A DNA stretch of 64,000 bases from an uncultured Bacteroidaceae bacterium (GTDB taxonomy: Bacteria; Bacteroidota; Bacteroidia; Bacteroidales; Bacteroidaceae), in the NCBI GenBank assembly GCA_905233465.1, contig CAJOEI010000004.1, positions 1 to 64,000 of the forward strand. Reading direction: 5' to 3'. The notes below the pieces were generated by a model. It saw only the letters and a program-made list of their open reading frames with translations. It ran no database searches and had not been told where the DNA came from. The translations under genes were made by a program, and so were the position numbers. The first letter of the stretch is position 1; the number at the start of each line of letters is the position of its first letter. Below are positions 1 to 9,669 of this stretch, piece after piece.

Positions 1-3000
1 GGTAGCCACAGCCTCGTCGCTGCTCGAGTATGTCACTGCGAGCTGGTTGGGATTATCCAAAGTTGGTGCCTCAAAGTCGCTGCCAAGGACGGCCGTTGCT
101 GTCTCAGCGCTGAAGGCCAGACCTGCGGCCTGCGGCAAGCCAGTGGGCGTGTATGCCAGCTGGAAGTGGTCGGCGCTCCACCATGATGTGCCAGAACCTG
201 TCAGGCTAACGGTGAGTGACTGTCCCTCTTCGAGAGTAATCTCATCGAGAGTGACCACTACCCATCCCTTGTTGGCCAGGCCGCCAGAGTCTCCCGTACC
301 AGTAAAGTCCTTCGATGCAGTGTCGGTGCCGTTGGTGGCCGACAGTTGGAGGCTAAAGCTCGATGCACTGCGCAGGATGGCACTCAACACATATTTTCCG
401 GGCGGGAGGTTGTCCACGGTCTGCGTGAGCGACGACTCGTAAGCGTCAGCTGCCCAGCGGTCGAAATATGTGTTCTTGGGATTATCGTTCTGGCCATCGT
501 ATGCCTGGCCGTTCTTGACCTCAACATTCGTGGCCGTCCAACCATCAGTGTTGCGCGCACAGTCTGGGTTGTGCAGCATGAACGACAGGTTGCGGGCTCC
601 GGACTCCATCTCTTCCATCTGCTCGGCAAAGGCGCTACGGGCAGCGATGATGGCTTCTTCGGGAGTGGTGCTGAGGATATCCTCCACCGTGCCGCGATAT
701 GTCAGCGCAAAGTCGTCGGCACCGGCCCAGCGGGCTGTCATGGCCTTGAGGTTGCGCACACCGAGACGCAGCTTGCCGTCGCGGACAACAATCTTATCAA
801 GCTTGAGCAGGTCGGCAGCAGCCATCTCGCTGTCCTTGGTCACAGGAGCAAACCATATCGTGTTGCCTGTCTGAGCATAGAGGCCCACGGCACCGTTGAT
901 GGAAGCACCTGATACGCCGTTAGTGCTGTTGAAGACCTTTGCCTGAAGGCTGTAGACACCGTCCTGCAGGCCGGTGAGCTCCTGATAGTAGTCGAAGGTC
1001 TCGCCCTCGGTGCTTGCGCTCCATGCCTCGAAATAGGTGTCGCCCGACTCACCCTTGGTATAGCCATTGTCGGCCGAGCGCACGCATGTCCAGCCGTAGA
1101 TGTCGGTGCGACTGGTGGCATTGATGCTACCGTTGACCAGCGAACCGATTTCGAATACATCGCTCTCAGAGCTGCCTCCAAAGAGAGTGCTTACCTTGAC
1201 ACGGAACTTGGTACCCATGCCCACGCCGCTGATGGCTATATCATTGAGCTTGAGGTTGGTGTCCTCCAGCGTCACGCGGTCGGTGATGGAGGCCACCTGC
1301 TGCCATGAGGTGCCATTGGTGGACATCTCCACGATGAGCGACTGCGTAGCATCAGTGTTGGGATTGTTGATGGTGAAGTTGGCTGTTCCGGCAGCATTGT
1401 CGTATGTGGCACTGATGCTGGGCTTTTTAATGCTCGGTGCCCACCATATGGGCTCCTTGGTATAGGATGCATCATAGGCAAATGTGGCGCGATGGTCGCG
1501 ATAGACCTGGCCGGCAGGGGTCAGGCCCTTGCTGGGATTGGCATCATAATACATGTATGTCTGCCACATATCTGTGCCATAGATAGCGTAGCGCTCAATC
1601 CACGGACACTCGTCAATCTTTTGCAACAGTGCTTGCAGGTACTGGCGATTCTTCTCGTAGCTGTCGATCTTGTTGGAGTTCCACGATGCAGAGACCTCCA
1701 TCTCTGTGAGCCACACAGGGCGCTTGGTGTTGTTCCAGATGCTCTTGCACTGGGTATCGCAGAACCAGTTAGCATACGTGTTGGCATCGCGTCCGCCAAG
1801 GTCCCAGTATGCGTGGGTGATGGCGAAGTCGCATCGGTAGGCCATGTCATCGACGTGGCCGAAGAAAGTGTTCAGGTAGCTGAAGTCAGTGGGTTGGCAT
1901 GAGCCAATACGTGCTCCCGAGGCCTGATAGTCTGGCATGAGCGTGCAGTTAGTCCAGTTGTCGCTGCATGCACAGTCGCTCTTGTTGTGCTGCTCGCTGT
2001 GTTCGGGCTCGTTGATGGACATCGTTGCCGAGCTGGCATGCTCGTTCACCTGGCTAACGCTCGGCCACCAACGGTGTTGGCGACATGGTACATATTCCAT
2101 GTCGGATGTGGACCAGTAATCGGCGCTCCATGACCAGTACCACGTAGCGCGTAGACCAGGTCCGCCAGAGGAGCCGGCGGTGTTGCCCCAACCCTTCTTG
2201 GATACATAATGCCAGGGCTTGACATACACTGAAGTTACGCGCTGTGCCAGCCCCTGCGGCAGCGAGACGCTGATATCGGCGTGGTCGGCGACATAGACAC
2301 GGCTGAAACCGCTACCTTTGCGACCGGTGGCCAAGGTCGCCATGTAGCCGCGGCGCAGGGTGAAGCTGGTCATGCTGTTGCTGTTCTCAGCCAGGTCGGT
2401 GTGGCTGCCCTTGCCCAGAGTGAAGCTGTTGTTGCCGCTGGCCTGGAAGATGGTAGCGGGTATGGGTATCACAGCAGCACCGTTGAGGTAGATGGCCACG
2501 CGGCAGTTGCCGCCATCGGAGTCGGCATTGGCAGCGCTGCCGTTGATGGTAACATACTGCAAGAAGTTGTCCTTGACATTCTTCGGCGTGACGTTGTCGA
2601 AGATCAGCCATGTGCGGTCGGAACCAAGGTTCACGCGTGATGACTCGTCCATGGGGTCCTCGTTGGCGGTGAGGTGAATATCCACGGCATCGTTGCGGCT
2701 GATGTTCTTGCCTACAAGGCGGATGTAGTCCACCTCCTGCACGCCCTGCTTGTTGACATACTGAGCGCTCACGTATGCTGCGCGAGCAGTATCATAGTCA
2801 CCGCCGGCGGTGGGGATGATGGTCAGCTGCGAATGGCTGCCACTGGGCTTGTCATAGTACACGGAAACATACTTGGAACCCTTCTGAGCTCCGTCGATGC
2901 CCATGTACTTGCTGTTCTTCTTGTTCTGCAAATAGGTGTAGACACCTGCATCAGCCTTCCAGCAGAAACGGTCGTCGGTGGAACGGTCTTCCAGAGTCAT

Positions 3001-3288
3001 GCTCCATCCGTTGCTGCCGCTGGCAGCAAGATACTTGCCTGAGCTCTTCTGCTTGAGCAGCACATATCCGCTCTTGCCGCAGTCTTCGGCAACGAAGACA
3101 TAGGAATCGCCATCGGTGTTGACGCCCCATGCAGACAACGACGGACCGTCGCCAGCCTCGTTGCTGCCGAGCAGCTTCTCGTAGATGTTCAGCCAGATGT
3201 AGTACTCTGTGCCAGCCGTGAGTGCGGCATTGGCTCGTGTGAGTGCCGTCGCAAGCAGCGCGGCAAGCATCAGTAACCTGATTTTCAT
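1..3288 (-). CDS. Secreted Asl1/GH128-like glycoside hydrolase with extra beta-sandwich/carbohydrate-binding-type domains and a BIG/BACON-like region (partial, runs off left edge)
   Basis: Own reading of the minus strand: ATG at 3288 gives MKIRLLMLAALLATALTRANA (signal peptide). The frame appears open to position 1. Contains ...HASSATMSINEPEHSEQHNK... and ...KRPVWLTEMEVSASW..., resembling the NEP(D/E) and E-containing motifs of the glycosyl hydrolase catalytic core (Asl1) family. Not in the ORF track, presumably because no stop lies in the window. Confidence 0.75.
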   Translation of the reverse strand, partial: MKIRLLMLAALLATALTRANAALTAGTEYYIWLNIYEKLLGSNEAGDGPSLSAWGVNTDGDSYVFVAEDCGKSGYVLLKQKSSGKYLAASGSNGWSMTLEDRSTDDRFCWKADAGVYTYLQNKKNSKYMGIDGAQKGSKYVSVYYDKPSGSHSQLTIIPTAGGDYDTARAAYVSAQYVNKQGVQEVDYIRLVGKNISRNDAVDIHLTANEDPMDESSRVNLGSDRTWLIFDNVTPKNVKDNFLQYVTINGSAANADSDGGNCRVAIYLNGAAVIPIPATIFQASGNNSFTLGKGSHTDLAENSNSMTSFTLRRGYMATLATGRKGSGFSRVYVADHADISVSLPQGLAQRVTSVYVKPWHYVSKKGWGNTAGSSGGPGLRATWYWSWSADYWSTSDMEYVPCRQHRWWPSVSQVNEHASSATMSINEPEHSEQHNKSDCACSDNWTNCTLMPDYQASGARIGSCQPTDFSYLNTFFGHVDDMAYRCDFAITHAYWDLGGRDANTYANWFCDTQCKSIWNNTKRPVWLTEMEVSASWNSNKIDSYEKNRQYLQALLQKIDECPWIERYAIYGTDMWQTYMYYDANPSKGLTPAGQVYRDHRATFAYDASYTKEPIWWAPSIKKPSISATYDNAAGTANFTINNPNTDATQSLIVEMSTNGTSWQQVASITDRVTLEDTNLKLNDIAISGVGMGTKFRVKVSTLFGGSSESDVFEIGSLVNGSINATSRTDIYGWTCVRSADNGYTKGESGDTYFEAWSASTEGETFDYYQELTGLQDGVYSLQAKVFNSTNGVSGASINGAVGLYAQTGNTIWFAPVTKDSEMAAADLLKLDKIVVRDGKLRLGVRNLKAMTARWAGADDFALTYRGTVEDILSTTPEEAIIAARSAFAEQMEEMESGARNLSFMLHNPDCARNTDGWTATNVEVKNGQAYDGQNDNPKNTYFDRWAADAYESSLTQTVDNLPPGKYVLSAILRSASSFSLQLSATNGTDTASKDFTGTGDSGGLANKGWVVVTLDEITLEEGQSLTVSLTGSGTSWWSADHFQLAYTPTGLPQAAGLAFSAETATAVLGSDFEAPTLDNPNQLAVTYSSSDEAVAT

Positions 3289-3358
3289 GTTCTTATTGAT
3301 ATGAGATATTAGTTATATATTCGCACGTTTATATGGGCCTCGATGTACGAAGCCGCGG

Positions 3359-3366
3359 CAAAGTTA
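3359..3366 (-). promoter_or_regulatory. Putative Bacteroidetes -7 element (TAACTTTG) upstream of the Asl1-like gene
   Basis: Matches TAnnTTTG on the minus strand; no clear -33 element. Confidence 0.4.
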
Positions 3367-3424
3367 ACAAATATAATGTAATGCTCCGACAGAATTGCAA
3401 TAATTTTCGATGTCCAACTGCAAA

Positions 3425-4450
3425 TTATTTGTCAATGGGCTTGTGCAACAGTCGTCGCATGCCAACAAAAAGACGTTGCTGCAGGGCAAAGAGCGTAGGC
3501 TGGCGCAGCAACAAATATCCGAAGCGCCGACGATGGCTGGCAGGCAGTGTGGCCGTTGAAAAGGTAGCAAGCGTGGTGGTCAGACGATGGCTGACATCAC
3601 GCTGCTGCTCTGGAGTGAGTTCGTCGCGATGGACAATATACAGTCTATAACAACGCAAGAAGATGGACCATCGCTGAGTCTCCAACATCTGCTTGATGTC
3701 CTCTGGCAGCGGTGAATGAGTGAGTTCATATTCATGAAGCGCACGACGCAGCGAGAGATTGGCCTCCATGAAGTCGAAGCTGAGGATGTTGAAGCTTGTT
3801 GTGAGCGACTGCGCGTGACGGCGATAGTAGTAACGCCCGCTGCACGCCCTCACCTCACGGGAATGCAGATAATGGAGGCGTGACGTGTTGTCGTCGCTGT
3901 AGAGACGCGACGTGGTGTCAAATGGAATCTGACGATGCAGTTCTGTGCGCGTGAGATAGAGCCCGTGCAGCGCCCAGCCGTCGGCACAATAGCGAAGAGC
4001 ATCGATGCCGCTAAGCGCCGTCCCTTGAACGAGAGGTGCTGGCAGGCCGTAGTCCTGCTCACGGCCGCCATCGTCATCGTAGTGCATGACGACGCTGAAG
4101 GCCACACAGTCTGTCTGCGGATGGGCCTGAATGACATCAAGCGCCTGTTGCAGGCAGTCGTGCGACAACCAGTCGTCAGCATCGACCATACACACATACG
4201 GCGCTATGACCCGCTCCAGACCCAGATTGCGCGCCACTGCCTGACCACTGTTGTGCGGCGTGCGAATCACAACAATACGCGGATCCGCGGCGGCACGCTC
4301 CTGCAGCAGCGTGAGAGTGGCATCGGTGGAGCAGTCATCGATGCAGATGAGCTCTATGTCACTCAGCGTCTGGCTGCACAGCGAGTCCAGACAGCGCGGC
4401 AATGTGTCGGCTGCATTGTATGCTGCTATGAGAACGGCAACTGAAGGCAT
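3425..4450 (-). CDS. Glycosyltransferase family 2
   Basis: MPSVAVLIAAYNAADTLPRCLDSLCSQTLSDIELICIDDCSTD..., DADDW motif typical of GT2. Confidence 0.9.
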   Translation of the reverse strand: MPSVAVLIAAYNAADTLPRCLDSLCSQTLSDIELICIDDCSTDATLTLLQERAAADPRIVVIRTPHNSGQAVARNLGLERVIAPYVCMVDADDWLSHDCLQQALDVIQAHPQTDCVAFSVVMHYDDDGGREQDYGLPAPLVQGTALSGIDALRYCADGWALHGLYLTRTELHRQIPFDTTSRLYSDDNTSRLHYLHSREVRACSGRYYYRRHAQSLTTSFNILSFDFMEANLSLRRALHEYELTHSPLPEDIKQMLETQRWSIFLRCYRLYIVHRDELTPEQQRDVSHRLTTTLATFSTATLPASHRRRFGYLLLRQPTLFALQQRLFVGMRRLLHKPIDK

Positions 4451-4571
4451 TCAAAGCGTGGTCAATAGGTGTGTTATGCATTGTTTGCATGGCAAAGTTA
4501 AACAAAAGCGGCGATTCGCATGCCACAAAGACAAAGAAAAACAGCTTGAAGTGGAAAAAAAAGCACAATCA

Positions 4572-4603
4572 TTTCGCAGATACATAAATAAGGTGTACCT
4601 TTG
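4572..4603 (+). promoter_or_regulatory. Putative promoter of the MMPL/FAD/radical-SAM operon (TTTC-N20-TACCTTTG)
   Basis: TTTC at 4572-4575, 20-nt spacer, TACCTTTG at 4596-4603; matches the Bacteroidetes -33/-7 consensus. Confidence 0.65.
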
Positions 4604-4655
4604 CAGCTAAAATTGTACATCAACCCCATATAACAACCACTACTACACCTGCCAC

Positions 4656-7600
4656 ATGTTCCTCTGGCTATACGATAGGCTCCGCCACCGTCAGACGCTG
4701 CTTTTTGTCGTCTGGTACTTGGTGTTAAGCGTAGCAGTGGTGTTGGCCACACACATCAGTCTGAAGGAAGACATTGGGGATTTCCTTGGACGTGACGGCC
4801 TTGCGGCTAAATATATGGGTGTCTACCAGAAGATTGGCGGACAAGACCGCATAGCAATCATTGTCACGGCTCCGGAACTGGAAGGCGATGTGCGTACAGA
4901 CTCCATCGAAGCTGCCATGATGGACTTCGAGGCTGTGCTGGCCGAGATTGACACAGCAGGCATAGTGCGTGACGTGGCCATAGAGACCGACGAAACAGAG
5001 ATGCTGAACGTCGTGACATCATTGCTCGATGCCGGACCACTACTGCTCACCGAAGCCGACTATCGTCGTGCCGACAGTCTGCTAAGCACAACCGGTTACC
5101 TTGACAGCGCACTGGTGGAGGCTCGTCAACAATTGTCGCTCCCCACCAGCGCATTGACCACACCCATCCTGCGGCGCGATCCGTTGCATCTGTTTGCTCC
5201 TGTGCTGCAACGGCTGGGGACACTCAGACAAGGCAACGACTACGTGGTGCGCGACGACATCATCTTCACGTCCGACGGCCGTGCTGCTGTGGGCTTCGTG
5301 CGCAGCCCGTTTGCATCCAGCGACAGCGGCAACAACCGCATGTTGGGGGCTTTGCTCAATGAGGTCTGTGAGCGTCTGATGGGACAACATACATCGGTGA
5401 ACATCTGTGCCGTGGGTGCACCGCTCATTGCCGTGACAAACGCCGACCGCATCCGCACAGACGGCCTCATCGCCGGCATACTGAGCGTCATTCTCATCGC
5501 ACTTATACTGTGGTACGTCTTCCGGCGTGCCAGCGACATACTGTGGATGCTGGTGTCTCTCATCACCGGATATGCCATTGCCATAGCCATCATCGGACTG
5601 TATCGTGACGAACTCTCGGTGATAGTCCTTGGCACAAGCTCTGTGCTGATAGGTATTGCGGCTAACTATCCACTGCATTTCCTCGACCATCTGCGTCACG
5701 AACCCGACCGACGCCGCGCACTGGCCGACATGGTGCCACCACTGCTTACAGGAAACATCACAACAGTATCGGCATTCGCTTGCTTGGCGTGGATGGACTC
5801 TGAGGCCATGCGCGACTTGGGCATCATGGGTGCATTGGTACTCGTGGGAACAATCTTGTTCGTGCTTGTGGTCCTGCCAGTGATGGTCAAGGAACGCAAG
5901 GTCACGAAAGAAGATACAGAGGAAACAGCGGATATAAAAGACACGCCCCGCAAGGGTTCGGCCATAGTGCTGTGGGCGGTTATCGCTGCCACCGTCGTTC
6001 TGGGATATTTCAGTCTGCAGACGACGTTCGACACCAACATGCAGCACATCAACTACATGACACCTGTTCAGCGCGAGAACCTGTCGTTGCTGGGCATCGG
6101 ACTGGAATCGTCAGCAGCAGGCAGCATGCTCTTTGTTGCCGAAGACAGCACCACCGATGCAGCATTGGCGCGAGCCGAGAACATGGTCGACAGCCTGCGC
6201 AACAGCGGTCTGAACGTGCGCTCGCTCGCCGGCCTAATGCCATCGCGACAAAGTCAGGAAGCCTCGTTGCAAAGATGGAATGCACTGTTGAACAAGCACG
6301 GTGAACTGCTGCGCCACGAGCTGCCCCGCCGCGCTGCCAAGATGGGCTTCGCCGCCAATGCCTTCGGGCCGTTTGCTTACATCGTTGAAAACGATTATAC
6401 TGCAGATGCTGCAGACCAGATATGCCAGCCGCTGGCCGACATGGTGGCAGCACAGTACATTTTGAGCGACGACAGCACACATGCACAGGTCATAGCCTAT
6501 GCCACAGCACAACACCCACTGACAGATGAGGTCAAAGACAACTGGCGCGAGCGGTTGGGCAACCAGTGTTTCCTCTTTGACAGTGCCGACCTCCAGAACT
6601 CGCTCACACGCACCCTGTCTGATAACTTCAATTACATCGGATTTGTCTGCGGGTTCGTTGTCTTTGCATTCCTGTGGTTCTCATTCGGCAGCATCGAGTT
6701 GAGCTTGATGTCTTTCCTGCCTCTCGCGGTGGGATGGGTGTGGATTCTCGGCATCATGCAGCTGCTTGGCATACAGTTCAACATCGTCAACATCATTCTG
6801 GCCACATTCATCTTTGGTCAGGGCGACGACTACACCATCTTCATCACCGACGGACTCATCTACGAGCACACCTATGGCCGACGTGTGCTGCGCTCATATC
6901 GTCAGAGCGTGCTTCTCTCGGCCATCATCATGTTTGTGGGTATCGGCACGCTAATATTTGCTCGTCATCCGGCCATGCACTCGCTGGCCGAAGTGGTCAT
7001 TGTGGGTATGGCCACGGTGGTCGTCATGGCGTTCTATCTGCCTCCGCTGGTATTCCGCTGGCTCACCCGCGAAGGTGGTCAGCTGCGTGAGGTGCCATTG
7101 ACATTCGAACGCGTGGCATTCACCGTCTTTGCATCGGTGTTCTACCTTGTTGTTGCCAGCGTCTATCAGATTTTTGCCTTCGTATGGAGTCACGCAGGAC
7201 GCTACACTGAAGCACGACGACTGTTCTTCCACCGCACACTGTGCCGCATCTCGCGCTTCTGCATCGAACATGTGCCAGGCACAACATGGAGCGTCAGTAA
7301 TCCCCATGACGAACGCCTTGAGCGTCCAGCTATCATCGTCTGCAACCATCAGTCGCAGCTTGACCTCGTGGCAGTGCTGAGCATAGCACCGAAGGTATGC
7401 ATACTGACCAAGAAATGGGTTTGGCGCAACCCCCTGTACAGCCTCATCCTGCGTGCGGCAGAGTTCTATCCCGTCAGCGAGGGCGTGGAAGAGACCGACC
7501 GACATCTTGCAGACCTCATCCGTCGCGGCTACAGCATTGTCATCTTCCCCGAAGGCACTCGCTCACGCGACTGCCAGATACACCGTTTCCACAAAGGTGC

Positions 7601-8144
7601 ATTTGAGTTCGCGCGCAACCACGGAGTGGACATCCTTCCTGTATATCTCACCGGTCTGGGCCGCGTGCTGCCGAAGGACGAACTGGCATTCCGACGCGGT
7701 AATATGTATATGGAGATTGGACAGCGCTACAGCATAAGTGATCACGCCTTGGGAGAGACAAGTCGCGAGACCACACGCTTCTTCCATCAGCTCTTCGTTA
7801 GCCACTATGCCGAACTACGTCGCCAACACGAACGCACTGCCGACGTGGTGCCATACGTCAGATATCAATATAAATATAAGGTACGCGCGTGCGAGAGAGA
7901 AGCCAACCGCCGGTTGGACAAAATCCTTCGCGAAGCGGAACACATTGATGCATGGGCAGAAGGCACCACATGCCACCTGCCACAATGCGGACAGGGCGAG
8001 CTGGCATACGTCTTCGCACTGGTGCACCCCGACGTGCAGGTGCTGGCCACCGACCCCGATGCCGACAACATCGCTGTGGCGCGTAATATAAACATCAACC
8101 TCCCCAACCTGCGTTTCGAGGTTCAAAAAACAGAGGAACAGTGA
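4656..8144 (+). CDS. MMPL/RND-type transporter fused to a 1-acyl-glycerol-3-phosphate acyltransferase (PlsC) domain, with a short C-terminal SAM-methyltransferase-like segment
   Basis: 1162 aa; two RND-like TM blocks (GTSSVLIGIAANYPLHFLDHLRHEPDRRRAL; FIFGQGDDYTIFITDGL); PlsC motifs NHQSQLD and FPEGTRSR; tail QCGQGELAYVFALVHPDVQVLATDPDADNIAVARN. Confidence 0.88.
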   Translation: MFLWLYDRLRHRQTLLFVVWYLVLSVAVVLATHISLKEDIGDFLGRDGLAAKYMGVYQKIGGQDRIAIIVTAPELEGDVRTDSIEAAMMDFEAVLAEIDTAGIVRDVAIETDETEMLNVVTSLLDAGPLLLTEADYRRADSLLSTTGYLDSALVEARQQLSLPTSALTTPILRRDPLHLFAPVLQRLGTLRQGNDYVVRDDIIFTSDGRAAVGFVRSPFASSDSGNNRMLGALLNEVCERLMGQHTSVNICAVGAPLIAVTNADRIRTDGLIAGILSVILIALILWYVFRRASDILWMLVSLITGYAIAIAIIGLYRDELSVIVLGTSSVLIGIAANYPLHFLDHLRHEPDRRRALADMVPPLLTGNITTVSAFACLAWMDSEAMRDLGIMGALVLVGTILFVLVVLPVMVKERKVTKEDTEETADIKDTPRKGSAIVLWAVIAATVVLGYFSLQTTFDTNMQHINYMTPVQRENLSLLGIGLESSAAGSMLFVAEDSTTDAALARAENMVDSLRNSGLNVRSLAGLMPSRQSQEASLQRWNALLNKHGELLRHELPRRAAKMGFAANAFGPFAYIVENDYTADAADQICQPLADMVAAQYILSDDSTHAQVIAYATAQHPLTDEVKDNWRERLGNQCFLFDSADLQNSLTRTLSDNFNYIGFVCGFVVFAFLWFSFGSIELSLMSFLPLAVGWVWILGIMQLLGIQFNIVNIILATFIFGQGDDYTIFITDGLIYEHTYGRRVLRSYRQSVLLSAIIMFVGIGTLIFARHPAMHSLAEVVIVGMATVVVMAFYLPPLVFRWLTREGGQLREVPLTFERVAFTVFASVFYLVVASVYQIFAFVWSHAGRYTEARRLFFHRTLCRISRFCIEHVPGTTWSVSNPHDERLERPAIIVCNHQSQLDLVAVLSIAPKVCILTKKWVWRNPLYSLILRAAEFYPVSEGVEETDRHLADLIRRGYSIVIFPEGTRSRDCQIHRFHKGAFEFARNHGVDILPVYLTGLGRVLPKDELAFRRGNMYMEIGQRYSISDHALGETSRETTRFFHQLFVSHYAELRRQHERTADVVPYVRYQYKYKVRACEREANRRLDKILREAEHIDAWAEGTTCHLPQCGQGELAYVFALVHPDVQVLATDPDADNIAVARNININLPNLRFEVQKTEEQ

Positions 8145-9661
8145 AGCGTTGCATCATCATAGGAAGCGGCCTCGGCGGCCTCTCGACGGGCGTGGTACTC
8201 GCTCGCGAGGGCTTCGACGTGACCATACTAGAGCAAGAAGCTCAGGTGGGTGGCTGCCTGCAATGTTTCACGCGGCGCAGTGCCAAGTTCGAGACTGGCA
8301 TGCACTTCATTGGCAGTGCCCGACGCGGTCAGACATTGGACCGCCTGCTGCGCTTCCTCGGCATCGCCGACGACATCACCCTAAGTCCGCTCGCTACGGA
8401 TGCATACGACATAGTGCGAATGGGTGACAACGAGTTCCGTTTCCCCAATGGCACTGAGGCTCTGGCATCACGGCTGACAGAATACTTCCCCCACGAGCGT
8501 CGCGGCATACAAGAATATATCCGCTGTGTGGAGAGCGTGGCCAGCGCATCAAGCCTCCACACGCTGGACCTTGACAACGCCAATGCAGCATTGAGCACCG
8601 AATACCAGCTGCGCAGCATCAACGAAGTCATCAACTCGCTAATCGGTGACCCGACGCTGCGTGACGTGCTTGTTGGTAACCTGCCACTGTATGCAGCCCG
8701 ACGCGATCGCACGCCATTCTCCACACACGCCTTCATTGTCGACTTCTACAACAAAAGCAGTTTCCGTGTGGCAGGTGGCAGCGACAATATCGGTCAGGCA
8801 TTGGTCAGGCAGTTGGAGCGGCATGGCGGCCGCGTGCTGACATGCAGTCGCGCCACACGCATCATCGACGACGGCACCCAGGTGCGCGCCGTTGAGACTG
8901 CCAATGGTCAGCGCTACGAAGCCGACATCGTCGTTAGCGCAATACATCCTGTGCCCACACTGGCCATGACCGATACACCACTTATTCGGCGTGCCTTCAG
9001 GCAGAGGATGCAGACGCTGCCAAACACTATCGGCATCTTTGCTGTATATCTGCATTTCCGCGACCAAGCCATGCCCTATCTGGCCAGCAACTACTATGCC
9101 TACCGTCCAGGCTTCTCGCCTTGGGATTGCGAGGACTACACAGCACAGGACTGGCCACGAGGCTACCTGTACATGCACCATGCACACGAGCTGTCGCCGC
9201 AATATGCCCGTGCCGGTGTCATACTCAGCTACATGCGTTTCGATGAGGTTCAGCAATGGGTGGGCACAACAGTGGGACATCGTGGAGTCGACTATGAGGC
9301 CATGAAGCGCAATCGTGCCGAACATCTGATAGACATTGTCGAGAGCCACCATCCAGGCCTGCGCGACAGCATAAGCCACTACTACACCTCTACCCCACTG
9401 ACCTACTTAGACTATACCGGCACACCACAAGGCAGCGCCTACGGTCTGGCAAAGGATATCGGGCTCGGTGTGTCCACACACGTGCCGCAACGCACTAAGC
9501 TACCAGGCCTTTACCTGACAGGTCAGAATATCAACTCCCACGGCATTCTGGGAGTACTCGTCGGGACAGTGGTAACTTGTTCCGACATCCTTGGCACAGA
9601 ATACGTTTTCAACAAGATAAGAGCTGCAAGCAACGAAGCAGCAACACCCATAAGTCTTTAA
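8141..9661 (+). CDS. NAD(P)/FAD-dependent oxidoreductase, phytoene-desaturase / all-trans-retinol 13,14-reductase-like
   Basis: N-terminal MKRCIIIGSGLGGLSTGVVLAREGFDVTILEQE dinucleotide-binding motif; GTG start overlaps the upstream stop (GTGA). Confidence 0.88.
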   Translation: MKRCIIIGSGLGGLSTGVVLAREGFDVTILEQEAQVGGCLQCFTRRSAKFETGMHFIGSARRGQTLDRLLRFLGIADDITLSPLATDAYDIVRMGDNEFRFPNGTEALASRLTEYFPHERRGIQEYIRCVESVASASSLHTLDLDNANAALSTEYQLRSINEVINSLIGDPTLRDVLVGNLPLYAARRDRTPFSTHAFIVDFYNKSSFRVAGGSDNIGQALVRQLERHGGRVLTCSRATRIIDDGTQVRAVETANGQRYEADIVVSAIHPVPTLAMTDTPLIRRAFRQRMQTLPNTIGIFAVYLHFRDQAMPYLASNYYAYRPGFSPWDCEDYTAQDWPRGYLYMHHAHELSPQYARAGVILSYMRFDEVQQWVGTTVGHRGVDYEAMKRNRAEHLIDIVESHHPGLRDSISHYYTSTPLTYLDYTGTPQGSAYGLAKDIGLGVSTHVPQRTKLPGLYLTGQNINSHGILGVLVGTVVTCSDILGTEYVFNKIRAASNEAATPISL

Positions 9662-9669
9662 CCATAGAC

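Noticed and set aside
47-3042. Series of plus-strand ORFs (47-442, 346-912, 1100-1465, 1492-1902, 2281-2640, 2674-3042)
   Set aside because: All lie opposite the continuous minus-strand glycoside hydrolase frame and look like frame shadows.
4493-4500. TAACTTTG -7-like element for the GT2 gene at 3425-4450
   Set aside because: -33 element is not at suitable spacing; evidence too weak to call a promoter.
5082-6047. 321-aa minus-strand ORF opposite the MMPL gene
   Set aside because: Shadow ORF antisense to a strongly supported coding frame; Cys/His-rich composition with no family resemblance.
8639-9379. 246-aa minus-strand ORF opposite the first FAD oxidoreductase
   Set aside because: Antisense shadow, no domain pattern.
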